From assembly GCA_947561395.2 (NCBI GenBank), contig OX387189.1:19344329-19408328 (forward strand): 64,000 bases of DNA, read 5' to 3'. The notes below the pieces were generated by a model, which was not told the origin of the DNA, did not search any database, and saw nothing but the letters and a program-made list of their open reading frames with translations. Positions 1-11,429 of this stretch are shown in pieces. The number at the start of each line of letters is the position of its first letter. Positions within the stretch are counted from its first letter, which is position 1. This DNA is from Buxus sempervirens. Taxonomy: Eukaryota > Streptophyta > Magnoliopsida > Buxales > Buxaceae. A program made the position numbers and the translations under genes.

Positions 1-2669
1 GCCACCCTTGCTCACTTCCAGACCTCTTTAAGGCAACAGCTTTACCACTTGTTAAGATGTGAAGAATCTCAGCTCAGACAAAAGTCAAGGGTCCAATGGT
101 TGGCTGAAGGTGATAACAACTCCACTTTCTTTCATAATGCCTTGAAGTCAAGAAGAGCCCTTAACAATTTCTCTAGCATTTTTACTGAAGATGGCCACAA
201 GTTGATCAAGCAAAAGGATGTTTCGGATCACATTGTCAAGCATTTCCAAGACAGCTTGGGATCAGCTGAGAATTGCCATCTAAATGGCATGCCTTCCTTC
301 TCCACATGTCTTACCCAAGACCAGAAAAGCCAACTTGAGGAGGAGGTTACTCGTGAAGAAGTTAAAGCCACACTATTCTCATTAAAGGATGATAAGGCTC
401 CTGGCCCTGATGGCTTTACACCACACTTTTTCAAGAGGTGCTGGGATATTGTGGGGGAGGACACACTGGAAGCGGTTCTCAGCTTTTTCAAAGATGGATC
501 CTTACTGAAACAGTGGAACACCACAGCTATTTCCCTTGTGCCAAAATGCTCCACCCCAAGTAAGGTTTCTGACTATAGGCCTATCTCATGTGTCAATACC
601 CTTTACAAGTGCATTTCAAAAATCATTGCAAATAGGCTCAAAAGAATTGTTGGTGATATTGTTGGAAATTATCAATCAGCTTTCATACCAGGGAGAGGTA
701 TAGCTGAAAATGTGCTTCTTGCCCATGAATTACTACATAACTATCACCTGCATGGTCCTCATAGAAAATGTGCTCTCAAAGTGGACATTCGTAAAGCTTT
801 TGATTAGATCTCATGGGAGTGCATTAGAGAGATGTTGCATGCCTTACAATTCCCAAGTAAGTTTGTTAGCTGGATAATGGAGTGTGTAACTACTCCAACC
901 TTTTCAGTGATGATAAACGGTTCTCTCTGTGGTTTCTTTAAGGGAGCTAAAGGGCTACGGCAGGGTGATCCTATGTCTCCATACCTTTTTGTGCTGGTGA
1001 TGGAGATCTTTCATATGATATTGCAGCGGAACACTACACATGGTTTTATGTATCACTACAGATGTGAGGCCATAGGCCTCAAGTTGCTATGCTTCGCAGA
1101 TGATCTTTTTATCTTCTCTAAGGCTGACACTTCCTCCTTGTAGTGCATTCTCAACTCCCTTCACGAGTTCCAACAGCTCACGGGGTTACATTTAAACAAG
1201 CAGAAGAGTTCCATATATTTCAGTGGTGTGGACCATGCCATGAAAATTGAGCTTAGTACCTTCTCGGGAATTCCTCATGGAGATCTGCCAGTTAGGTATC
1301 TTGGACTCCCTCTCTTTACTGCCAAGCTATCAAGGAGAGATTGTGAGCCCCTCATTAACCAAGTTAAATCCAAGGCTCAATCTTGGAAAGGACGTTGTCT
1401 TTCCTATGCGGGTAAGCTTACTCTCATTAAAGCTGTCTTGTTCTCTATTAAGGTTCATTGGCTATCTTCTTTCATCATACCTAAAGGTGTTATTCTAGAG
1501 TTGGAAAAGATTTCCAGGAGGTTTCTATGGTCGGGACCTGACCTTAAACGGAAAATGAACCCTATTAGCTGGAAAATCATTTGTGCTCCAAAAAAGGAGG
1601 GTGGCCTTGGGTACTCCACTTAAATACATGGAACAAAGCAGCAATAATGAAGCACATATGGAAAATTCTGGTTGTTGGCAGCTCTCTTTGGGTTAGATGG
1701 GTACACAGGTATCTCTTGAAAGACCGAAATTTTTGGACTATAAATGTGCCTACTAACTCTTCATGGGCTTGGAGGAAGATTCTTAAGTTGCGGAATGGAA
1801 TGGCTCATCTAATCAAAAGGAAGATCTATAATGGTTTGAGCACCTCATTGTGGTATGATAACTGGCATCCGGAGGGGCCCCTTTTCAGTAAGTATGGTAA
1901 TCGGTTGATCTATGATTCTGGTCTCACACGACATGCCATGGTTAGCAGCATAGTCTCTGGTTATACATGGGACCCTCCTGTGGCTGCATCTCCAGATCTA
2001 ATTGAAGTCTGGGGTAGGCTTGATGAGCTGCCGCACCCATCACCTGGTCGAGAAGATGTAGTTGTGTGGACTCCTTCAAAATCAGGTATTTTTGACATTT
2101 CCAGTGCATATAAGCATATTGATACGCATAGGAGCCAAGTGGTATGGTATGGACTCATATGGTTCTCCAACCACATCCCTAAGCATGCTTTTATACTATG
2201 GCTGGCTGTGAATCAAAGGTTGCTAACCAAGGATCGGTTGCGTAATAAGGGTATTGTGGACAACCCTACGTGCGTGTTCTGTAGAGCACATGACGAGTCT
2301 CACTCACACCTATTCTTTGAGTGCACTTATAGTGCCCATGTGTGGAACCATGTTTTGGAGAATAATGGAGTCGCAAGACTACATCATTCTTGGGTGGATG
2401 TTGTGCAATGGGCTGCATCTTTGAAGCTTCGTAGCCCACATGCCAACCTCATTTTCAAGCTTTCTTTTGCAGCAAGTGTCTACCACATCTGGAGGGAAAG
2501 AAACAGAAGGGTATTCAGAAATTGTTATATGCCATGGGAAGATTTGGGGTTGCTAATTGCTTTGGATGTTAGAGGGAAAGCTAACTTGAAGCGTGTGGCT
2601 CTACCTGACTCCCCCCTCCACCGCCATCTTGTTCATAGGTGGGATTTAGAGTGGGAACTTGTAAGGTGA
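1..2669 (+). pseudogene. LINE ORF2 (RT and zf-RVT), copy A, broken
   Basis: ORF2 would nick target DNA and copy LINE RNA there. Only the part from the linker between endonuclease and RT is present (LLRCEESQLRQKSRVQWL, from about 48). RT starts near 394 with KAPGPDGFTP; the catalytic FADD is at 1093-1104. The C-terminal zf-RVT has C-x2-C and H-x4-C spacing around 2270-2330, followed by YHIWRERNRRVF. No RNase H follows. Lesions: TAG at 805-807 just after the RT motif KAFD, TAG at 1141-1143, and a frameshift near 1610 after GGLG. It is closest to copy O by its reading (KDDKAPGPDGFTP, FFKRCWDIVG) but does not share O's deletion. Surely non-functional. Confidence 0.9.
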
Positions 2670-2813
2670 TGATTGGGTAATTTGGTATCCTCTTGTGTTC
2701 TTGTCATGTGCCCTGATATATTAAGGAGCACATTGGGTTATTTTGTTTGACTTGTCATTGTACATATCTTTATTTTAATATATCACTTTGGACTTACCTT
2801 CCAAAAAAAAAAA
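1..2813 (+). mobile_element. L1-type LINE copy A, 3' part
   Basis: Non-LTR retrotransposon cut by the left window edge. It has ORF2 to 2669, a 3' UTR of about 130 bp, then the family 3' terminus GGACTTACCTTCC followed by A(11) at 2803-2813. Directly after the tail comes the interior of another LINE (copy B), so A most likely inserted into B, whose upstream part would lie left of the window. The upstream target duplication cannot be seen. Confidence 0.9.
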
Positions 2814-3855
2814 TGTATGGAACAAGGCAGCAACCATGAAGCTCCTATGGAAAATCTTGCAAAAGGGTGAGTCGATGTGGGTTAAATGGGTGCATAAGTA
2901 TCTTCTTAAGGATCGAAACTTGTGGACCCTTACCACACCAGCTACCTCTTCCTGGGCATGGAGGAAGATTCTTAAGCTTAGGCGGGACATGGCTCACCTG
3001 GTAAAGGTAAGAATTTTTAATGGCATGAGCACTTCGTTGTGGTATGACAATTGGCACCCGGATGGACCATTATTTGTTACATATGGATATCGGCTGATTT
3101 ATGATTCGGGGCTTCCAAGACAGGCTACAGTAAGCACTATAATCTCAGGTCATGAGTGGGACCCTCCGGTTGCAGCATCGCCGGATTTAATTCAAGTTTG
3201 GTCTAAACTTGCAACACTTAAGGACCCAGTACCGGACCGTGAAGATGTACTGATATGGATGCCATCAAAGTTAGGTATGTTCGATATTGCTAGTGCATAT
3301 AAGAGTTTGGATATTGGTAGAGACCGAGTGGAATGGAATGGGCTGGTCTGGTTTCCCAAGCATATACCCAAGCAAGCATTTACACTATGGCTAGCAGTGA
3401 ATCAAAGGCTTCTTACTCGTGACCGGTTGTGCAAGAGGAACATTACCACTCAGTCAACTTGTGTGTTATGCAGGCTTCACCATGAATCACATGCCCACCT
3501 GTTTTTTGAGTGTCAGTTTAGCTCCCAAATTTGGCAACCTATCCTTCAACGTACTAGTGTAACTAGAGTGAACCGCCCGTGGGTAGAATTTGTGCATTGG
3601 GCTTCGACTTTGAGCCTGGGTAGTCACCACGCCCAATTCATTTTCAGGTTGTCTCTTGCAGCTGCTGTATACCATATATGGAGAGAGAGGAACTGTCGGA
3701 TCTTCACGAACTCTTATGTGCCTTGGCAACTTGTTGAGGCCAGCATAGTTGCTGATGTTCAAGATAAAGCAAATCTCGATCGAGTGATGCTCCCAGATTC
3801 CCCACTACATCGTCACCTAGTCACTAGTTGGAACCTTCAGTGGGACCTTGTGTAA
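2814..3855 (+). pseudogene. LINE ORF2 C-terminal part, copy B
   Basis: About 347 codons open in one frame from WNKAATMKLLWKIL to the stop at 3853-3855. It holds the region downstream of RT and the zf-RVT domain (CVLCRLHHESHAHLFFEC, C-x2-C then H-x4-C, near 3460-3515), then YHIWRERNCRIF. Endonuclease and RT are missing, so this is a fragment. The frame is undamaged over more than 1 kb, so the copy is not very old. The lysine codons at its apparent start belong to the poly-A of copy A. It is near-identical in reading to the overlapping part of copy C, so B and C are one subfamily. Confidence 0.85.
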
Positions 3856-3997
3856 TGTTGGTTGTGTTCCATGCATGCATGTTGTGAGCCTCAATGTATA
3901 AGGGGCATGTTTTCCTTGGTTTTTTTTGTTTGAGCCATATCTTGTAAATATTTTCTCTATTAATATCACTTGGACTTACCTTCCAAAAAAAAAAAAA
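2814..3997 (+). mobile_element. L1-type LINE copy B, 3' part
   Basis: Starts abruptly inside ORF2 straight after the poly-A of copy A and ends with the family terminus CTTACCTTCC plus A(13) at 3985-3997. The next bases are the interior of copy C on the other strand, so B (carrying A) appears to have landed in C in antisense. The left half of B and the duplicated target lie outside the window or are lost. Confidence 0.85.
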
Positions 3998-5986
3998 CTT
4001 GAAGTAAATCCAGAGATGCTGCAACCGGAGGATCCCACTCATGGCCTGCGATTATAGTGCTCACTTTGGCCTGTCTTGGGAGACCCGAATCATAAATCAG
4101 CCGATACCCATATTTGGCAAATAATGGTCCATCCGGGTGCCAATTGTCATACCACAACGAGGTGCTCATGCCATTAAAAATCCTTACCTTGACCAGGTGA
4201 GCCATATCTCCCACCTAAGCTTAAGAATCTTCCTCCATGCCCATGAAGAGCTAACCGGTGTAGTAATGGTCCACAAGTTTCGATCCTTAAGAAGATACTT
4301 ATGCACCCATTTAACCCACATCGACTCACCCTTCATCAAGATTTTCCATAGGAGTTTCATGGTTGCTGCCTTGTTCCATACATGCAAGTTGAGAATGCCA
4401 AGCCCACCCTCATTCCTTGGAGTACATATAATTTTCCAACTGATAGGATTCATCTTGCGCTTGAGATCTGGCCCTGACCACAAGAACCTCCTGGATATCC
4501 TTTCCAATTCTAATATAACCCTTTTGGGGAGTACAAATGTAGATAGCCAGTAAACCTTAAGAGAGAATAAAACGGCTTTAATGAGAGTGAGCTTACCCGC
4601 ATAAGACAAACTCCTACCCTTCCATGATTGCGTCCTTGCCCTTACTTGGTTGATAAGTGGTTCACAGTCCTTCCATGATAGCTTTGATGTGAAAAGGGGA
4701 AGTCCAAGATACTTAACTGGCAAGTCTCCAATCGGAAACCCAGACAAGATGCTTAATTCGTCTTGCAAGCTGTGATCCACTCCACTAAGATACATAGCAC
4801 TCTTCCCCTTATTAATTTGTAGGCCTGTGAGCTGCTGGAATTCTTCAAGAGCTCTAAGAATACATTGAATTGAAGCCCTGTCTGCTTTAGAGAAAATGAA
4901 TAAGTCATCAACAAAACAAAGAAGCTTAAGACCCATAGCCTCACACCTGTGATGATAAGCGAAATTCCGGCTAGTATTTTGCTGCAGCACCATATGAAAG
5001 ATCTCCATCACCATGACAAAAAGGTAGGGCGACATGGGGTCACCTTGTCGTAACCCTTTTGCTCCTTTAAAGAACCCCACCAAATGGCCATTAAGCATCA
5101 CCGAATATGAAGGAGTGGTCACACATTCCATGATCCAAGATATAAGCCTATCTGGAAAATCCAAAGCAACCAACATTGCCCTTATGCTCCCACATGTAAC
5201 TGAATCATAGGCCTTCCGAATATCCACTTTAAGAGCACATTTCTGGGTGCCCCTCAAGTGGTAATTATGCAGTAATTCATGAGTAAGAAGCACGTTCTCT
5301 GCAGCTCCTCTGCCTGGGATGAAGGTTGACTGATAGCTACCAACGATTTCCCCCACAACACTCTTGAGCCGATTTGCAATTATTTTGGAGATGCACTTGT
5401 AAAGGGTATTGACACAAGATATAGGCCTAAAGTCAGACATCTTACTTGGATTCCGACACTTCGGCACCAAAGAGATTTCTGTAGTGTTCCATTGTTTAAG
5501 CAAGCTGCCATCTTTAAAGAAACTCAGGATTGCTTCCACTGTGTCTTCCCCTACAATATCCCAACATTTCTTGAAGAATAGGGGAGAGAAGCCATCAGGA
5601 CCTGGTGCTTTATCATCCTTTAAGGAGAAAAACGTGGTCTTAACCTCTTCATAGGTAACATCCGCCATCAAGATGGTTTTTTGGTCTTGAGATAGAGATC
5701 TTGAGAATGGGGGCATATCATGAGTCTGTTCTATCTCATCCTCTCCCAGTAATTTTGAAAATAATTCACAACATGACCTGTTACTTGCCTTTGGTCAGTC
5801 AACTTGGTGCCATCCTCAGTCATAATAGAAGAGATGTTGTTCACTACCATTCTTGAGGTCACCACCTTATGGAAAAAATTAGAATTGCTGTCACCCTCTT
5901 GTAGCCATTGGATTCTGGATTTCTACCTGATTTGGGACTCCTCACATCGCAACAAGGATGCAAGGGAAAGCCTGAGATCTGTCTGC
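3998..5986 (-). pseudogene. LINE ORF2 (RT core), copy C, broken
   Basis: Minus-strand ORF2 from the endonuclease-RT linker (LLRCEESQ, near 5940) through RT (KAPGPDGFSP near 5610; catalytic motif read as FVDD near 4905, instead of FADD) to AASLDLLQV at 3998, where copy B begins. One long frame covers 4184-5716; a frameshift near 4205 puts the rest in another frame, and another break plus a stop codon lie in 5717-5986. The alanine to valine change in the catalytic box suggests loss of activity. The 3' half should lie left of the window beyond A and B. Its 5' side stops where the poly-T of D1 begins. Confidence 0.85.
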
Positions 5987-6158
5987 TTTTTTTTTTTTTT
6001 GGAAGTTAAGAAAGTTCCATTAATGAGTAGAAAAGAAATATGTACAAGCAGCAAGTGGGCATACCCACTGAGCAGAGCAAGGAGCTAGCAACACCCTGCT
6101 AAAGAAATGAACATATGAAGACACCCAAAACCCCCAAGAGCAATGGTGATGCTAATCA

Positions 6159-9100
6159 CTAGATGAACCTACAGTGAAGGTCCCAATTCAACATAATCCG
6201 CCTATGGTGACTGTTGTCCTTAAGGACAAGTGGGGAGCCATTTACTCTGTACGTGATGTCTTGAGTGATAACCTTACAGATCTCATCTTCAGGTAGAGCT
6301 GCGTTTTTGAATACCCTGCGATTTCTCTCACACCAAATGTGGTACACAGCTGCAGACAGAGACAGGCGTCTTAAGAGGTGGAGAGGGGAAGTGGAGCACC
6401 AAGATCTAGCACCAGCCTCAACAATAAGGTTCCAGGGGGGGATGGGAGCCGAGACATTGAGCCCATTCATACCCAGAAGAAAGCTCCAGATGTGCTTGCT
6501 GTAATCACAATGGAAAAAAAGGTGGTGGACAGATTCATTGCAATTACGACAGAGAACACATACCGCACTTTGAATGGTGCCCCATCTCAGGAGTCTATCC
6601 TTGGTGAGGAGAGCGTTCCGTATTGCAAGCCATGTCACAAAGGCGTGCCTTGGAATGTTGAGAGAGAACCAAATAAGCCGAGCCCAAGGAACTGAGGACC
6701 GCGAAGCTTCCATAGCTTTGTAGGTTGCACTAGTGCTATAGTTACCAGACCGGGAGAGGGACCAAGTGATCCGGTCCTCTAGGTCTGAATTAGGCGTTGG
6801 GAGCTCTTGAATTCTTTCCCATACTTCAGCCAAGTCAAAGGAAGAGGCAATCGGAGTGTCCCAAGCATCACCATTTATAACATCTTGGACCAAAGCACTT
6901 TCAGGAAGACCCGAGTCATAAATTAGCCTCCTACCAAACGCTGGAGCTAGAGGGCCAAGTGGATGCCAATTATCATACCATAATGAAGTGCTTCTCCCAT
7001 TGTTAATCCGGTGTTTAGTGTATCTGGAAGCAACATCTCTCTGCTTAAGTATTTTCCTCCATACCCAAGAAGCAGTGGAGGGGATTTGCACAGCCCAAAA
7101 GCTTCTACCTCTAAGTAGGTTGGCATTAACCCAAGAGACCCATAGGTTGTTAGCCCTACTTCCAACAAGCCATGCTTGTCTTAAGATGGCACACTTATTC
7201 CATAGGTGGAGATCCAAGATCCCCAAACCACCTTGATCAGTGGGGGAGCAAACATGATCCCATTTGACCTTACATATCTTAGCCTCTTGGGAGGAACCAG
7301 CCCACAAGAATCGCCTGCATATGCTCTCCATCTTATAGATGACTTCCTTGGGCAAGATGTATATTGACATCCAATGGACTGCAATGGAGAATAGAACTGC
7401 TTTAACAAGTAATAGCCGGCCTGCATAAGATAAGTGTCTACCTTGCCAAGACTGCGTGCGGGTAGTAAGTTTTTGGATGAGGGGCTCACAATCCGTAGCT
7501 GTCAGTCGTGTAGAGATGAGAGGTAGACCCAGATACTTCACAGGAAGAAGTCCTTCCTTGAACCCCAAGACTTGTATGATTGCATCCTTCATACCGTCAG
7601 AAATGCCAGCCATGAACACAGCACTTTTCTCCTTATTGACAAGTAAACCTGATAATCGGCCAAAGAGATCAAGAGCAGAAGAGACACAGATAATAGAGTT
7701 GAGATCCCCATGAGAGAAGACGAAAAGGTCATCAGCGAAGCACAACTGCTTGATAGAAGGCTGGTGGCACTTGGGGTGAGATAGGAAATTCACGGCTGTC
7801 TTATCATTCAAGACCTTGTCAAATAGCTCCATAACAAGGACAAATAAGTACGGAGAGATAGGGTCGCCTTGCCTGAGGCCTTTCCCTCCCTTGAAGAATC
7901 CTTCCATGCTTCCATTAATCATAACGGAGAAAGATGTAGTAGTCACACACTCCATGACCCAAGAGATAAATCGTGGAGGAAACCTGAACCCTTTCAAGAC
8001 CTCCTCAATACAAAGCCAATCAATGGAATCAAATGCTTTCTTTAGATCAATCTTAAGAGCACATCTGGGTGTGCCCTTATTAAGGTGATAGCCCCTGAAC
8101 AACTCATGCGTTAACAAAATATTGTCTGCCATCCTTCTATCAGGGATAAAAGCTGACTGATGAGTGCCAACCAAGGACGCGATTACAACCTTAAACCTGT
8201 TGGCTAAAATCTTGGAGATGCATTTGTAAATTGTATTAACACATGAGATAGGTCTGAATTCTGAAATCGAAGAAGGTTTACCTTTCTTAGGAACCAGAGT
8301 GATGAGAGAGTGGTTAACCTGCTTGAGAAGCTTCCCAGAAGAGAAGAAAGAACTGATGGCAGCCGTGACATCATCCCCAACAAGAGCAAGAGCTAGGTTA
8401 TGAGGATCATCATGTAATAACTTCTGCACATTCTCAAGATTACGTCTCATATCATTAACCTGGAAGGAGAGTTGAGAGAAATTCATTTGTTTACTCCATT
8501 GCCTCAGTTTCATTTTTACTGCTTGCAACTTCTTTGAAACCCGGAACATTGGGGAACCACACACATTCAGCTGCCAAGCTTCACCAACTAGAGCCATGAA
8601 ATCAGGTTTGTACGTCCATAACTTGAAAAATCTAAATGGCTTCTTGCCTTGCTGCCACTGAGGGAATATTGAGATCACAAGAGGAGAATGATCAGATATA
8701 CCTGGATTGAGTACCTCCACTTCCGAAGGACTCATTGCATTAAGCCAAGGCAGATTAACCAGTGCACGGTCAAGAGTACATGATATTCTACTTTGCCCCA
8801 CACTCTGATTTGCCCATGTATGCACAAACCCCTTGGCCTTAAGCTCCTCCACTTCACATGCTTCTATACAATCATTAAAATCTGCTTACCTCCAACCTTC
8901 TCAGACGCCATACGTACACAATTGAAATCACCCATGATTAACCATGGATGTGAAGATACAAATCGAGGCAGCTGCCTCCACAAACTCCGACTCTCCATTG
9001 GATCATTTGACCCATAAACCACTATAAGAAAACAGATCTTTTGTAGACAGACAATATTCACATAACAATGGATAAGCTGGTCACTAGTATCAAGCTTCTG

Positions 9101-9343
9101 GATTATAACCTCTGCGGGGTTAAACAAAATCCAAATGCGACCCTTTAATGCACTATCATAGTTAGAAATCATCTCCCAATTGGGAGCAATCAAGTTTTTA
9201 ACAACTTGGGCATTGATGCTACGAACTTTCGTTTCCACTACTGCCAACACGCTAAGCTTCCTTGCACTGATCAAATTACACACCTCCATTTGTTTATCAG
9301 GACCATTTAGGCCCCGTATATTCCATAAAGCAAAATTAATCAT
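6159..9343 (-). pseudogene. LINE ORF2 with large internal deletion, copy D1
   Basis: Starts at ATG 9343 (MINFALWNIRGLNGPDKQ). The endonuclease domain is readable: NIRG, VETKV, GDFNCVR, then after a small deletion and frameshift near 8870 the second half with TWANQ, LDRALVN and SDHSP. The 6159-8852 frame is 897 codons with no stop. Near 8385 the reading jumps from LLHDDPHNLALAL to VGDDVTAAI, dropping the linker and the start of RT (the KAPGPDGF block), about 170 residues compared with D2, in frame. RT then continues to FADD (near 7730) and zf-RVT (CVLCRNCNESVHHLFFHC, near 6530). Without the RT N-terminal block the protein cannot be expected to polymerise. Confidence 0.88.
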
Positions 9344-9345
9344 GG

Positions 9346-9497
9346 AATGGTATTGCCCCCCCCCCCCCCCCCCCCAACCACTAGCAAGCCCTTCAAGCCC
9401 CATGACTACTGAAGAATTCTTTGCATGCTTCATAGCAATTTCATCTACAAGGATCTTTTTCTTCTTTCTATTCTTTTTACGGGATGAACATAGTTTA
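9346..9497 (-). pseudogene. LINE ORF1 C-terminal tail fused in frame to ORF2, copy D1
   Basis: Last part of an ORF1 protein: a basic run (KKNRKKKK), the conserved ILVDEIAMKHAK motif, then a glycine run coded by a G(20) tract (C on the plus strand, 9356-9375), continuing without a stop into the ORF2 start. In other copies ORF1 ends in an overlap with the ORF2 ATG. Here the homopolymer length joins the two frames. Whether this is a replication or sequencing slip or a real fusion cannot be told from sequence alone. Confidence 0.7.
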
Positions 9498-9857
9498 ACC
9501 ATGGCTGGACAGAAGAACATAGTTTAAGATCCCTCCATAATGCATTCCTTTGAACACTGTCAGCTTTCCTTTGTTTCAGTAACTTCAAGGTAACAGTGCA
9601 TATATTGATCAGAAGACGCCAACTTAAGTAACTTCACTTCGGTAGGGTCAAAGAGCACCCAAATTCGACCTTTCAAGGCCGCATTATAGTTGGTAAATAG
9701 CTATAAGATTCTTAATTACACCAGAATTCACTTCCCTTACTTTTGTCTCAACAAGGCAAATAACTTTAAGATTCTCAACTCTAATCAATTGCTTGACCTC
9801 GAGCTGCTTAGCAGGGTCATTTAGACCCCTTATATTCCATGAGGCGATGTTAAACAT
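9498..9857 (-). pseudogene. LINE ORF2 start (endonuclease N-terminus), copy G
   Basis: Opens at ATG 9857 (MFNIASWNIRGLNDPAKQ) with the endonuclease motifs NIRG and VETKV, interrupted near 9690-9710 by a short break, then LKGRIWVLFDP and, after another small deletion near 9565, QRNALWRDLKLC. It is cut at the D1 junction. ATG lies inside the ORF1 end, giving an 8-nt ATGTTTAA overlap. This is a fragment; the GDFN and SDH parts of the endonuclease are missing. Confidence 0.75.
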
Positions 9858-11214
9858 GGATTGGAGGTTCATCACCATCCCCGCAGACCACGTCTGAAGC
9901 ATACGACTTTCCCTCACCTCTAGCATGTTTCATTGCCAATTCATCGATTAAGATACCCTTCTTGGCTTTCCTTTTATGTTTCTTTGACTTCTTCCTCAAG
10001 GATAGAGCATTGGGATTATCTTGGTCAGCCTCCAAGCATTCAAATCTATTTGGACTCTCTACGTCCATGCTACTGGAGTTGATGGAGGAGAGCTTATCAT
10101 CGTCCATTCCCTCCACATGGTCATTGGAACACTCATCACGTCCCACACATGCTGCACTTGAAGAGTCCCCTTGAGCCGATTGGTTAGGTAAAACCATTTT
10201 TTGCTTTCCTTTTGATTTCACAGCCTCCCAGTTACTGTCTTGGAGTTCCAGGTTAACACATTCCTTAAGGGGGGCGATGATGTTTTCTTCCTGGGGTGGA
10301 AGATCATTATTGCCAGTCATCCGAACATTATTGGTATCTTCATTTTGATTCATAGATATCTCTACAATGTCTTCAAGGTTAACAATTCTGCCGGTGGGCA
10401 CCCATACTTTAGCATGCTCAAGGTTCTTGCAATTCGTTTCAGCATGGCCAAAAACCTTGCAATGCGAACATTTGGGAGGTTTCCAGGAGTATTCAATGTC
10501 AATTTGAAGAACTTCTTCCTCATCATCAATATTTCTGCTGTTTAAATAAAGAACTTGAGGATATGAACAATCAATGTCCACTTCAACACAAACTCTAGCA
10601 AAGCTAAGTTTGGATTTGTGCTCAGTCGCCTCATCAAGGAATAGGGGATTGCCAACACCACTTGCTAGGAAACTCAGGCCTGAGGGTGTCCAGAATTCCA
10701 TGGGAACCTTGAGAAGTTTAATCCAGATAGGGATTTTACTTAACTCAGATCTTTGGAGCTGCATATTGGAGTGCCATTCTTTGATAATAAACAACCTTCC
10801 AGCAAGGTGCCAAGGCCCTTCACGAAGAACTTTTTCTCTAATAGACAAGTCTTGAAAACGAAAGATAAAGAAGCCATTCCCCACTTCAGAGACCTGGATA
10901 GCACTCCCTTTACCCCATATACGAGCTGCCAAATTTTGGACAACAGGGAGAGGGAGTTTTTTGTCTAAGAAGTGCCCTACAAGGCTATCCTCCCATAGCT
11001 TTCTCCCTTCAATAACTACCTCGGGTGGAGGGGATATTACAATTCTTCCATCAACCACTTGTGGTGCATGATATTGCAATTTCGATTTGGTAGAAGGTTT
11101 TTGGCCAAATAAGGAAGTCCACATATTAAGCCCTGACTTGGCAGCAACATTACCAGCTGAGGGATGGCCTGAGTTGGTCAAAGAAGGCTGCTGTCCTGCA
11201 GCGACATCAGGCTA
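9850..11214 (-). pseudogene. LINE ORF1 (DUF4283-like, CCHC knuckle), copy G
   Basis: RNA-binding protein of a plant L1 LINE. Open from just after a TAG at about 11212-11214 to TAA at 9850, about 450 codons. Domains in order: a DUF4283-like fold (PPPEVVIEGRKLWEDSLVGH to LSFARVCVEVD, about 11050-10590), a zinc knuckle CSHCKVFGHAETNC (C-x2-C-x4-H-x4-C, near 10460), a variable acidic or polar stretch, then the basic run KKHKRKAKK and ILIDELAMKHA (near 9930-9995). There is no ATG between the upstream stop and the first domain, so the true N-terminus seems lost to that nonsense codon; the next methionine is inside (MWTSLFG). Confidence 0.85.
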
Positions 11215-11429
11215 CATACCTGTAGCACCAACAGTCTGCAAGCCTGTAGCAACAACGTCGGACCTGTGCTGTAATTCGTCAGTGGCAGCAAAATCAGGCC
11301 TTGCAGGAGGCTGCAATTCAGGAACGCCAACGTGGCTAAGGGGCGGGAAGTTCTCATTTGAGATGAGCCCAGGATCTGCCATAGGGTCAAGTGGAGACCA
11401 TGAAACAAACCGGAAACCACCTGACTCTT

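Larger units (their letters stand above)
5987..9497 (-). mobile_element. L1-type LINE copy D1, 5'-truncated
   Basis: Poly-T at 5987-6000 is the minus-strand tail, preceded on the sense strand by a terminus of the GGAACTTTCTTAACTTCC type. The copy runs through ORF2 into the last codons of ORF1 and stops near 9497, so the 5' UTR and most of ORF1 are missing. No matching target duplication was found: C flanks the tail and G flanks the 5' end. A 13-bp repeat (GAACATAGTTTAA at 9485-9497 and 9516-9528) sits at the 5' junction. Confidence 0.85.

Noticed and set aside
2814-5986. Twin-priming inversion made of B and C
   Set aside because: In twin priming the inverted piece lies on the 5' side of the tailed piece; here the antisense piece (C) lies beyond B's poly-A, so insertion of B into C is simpler.
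9485-9528. GAACATAGTTTAA as target duplication of D1
   Set aside because: Both copies are at the 5' junction; none is found next to the tail at 5987.
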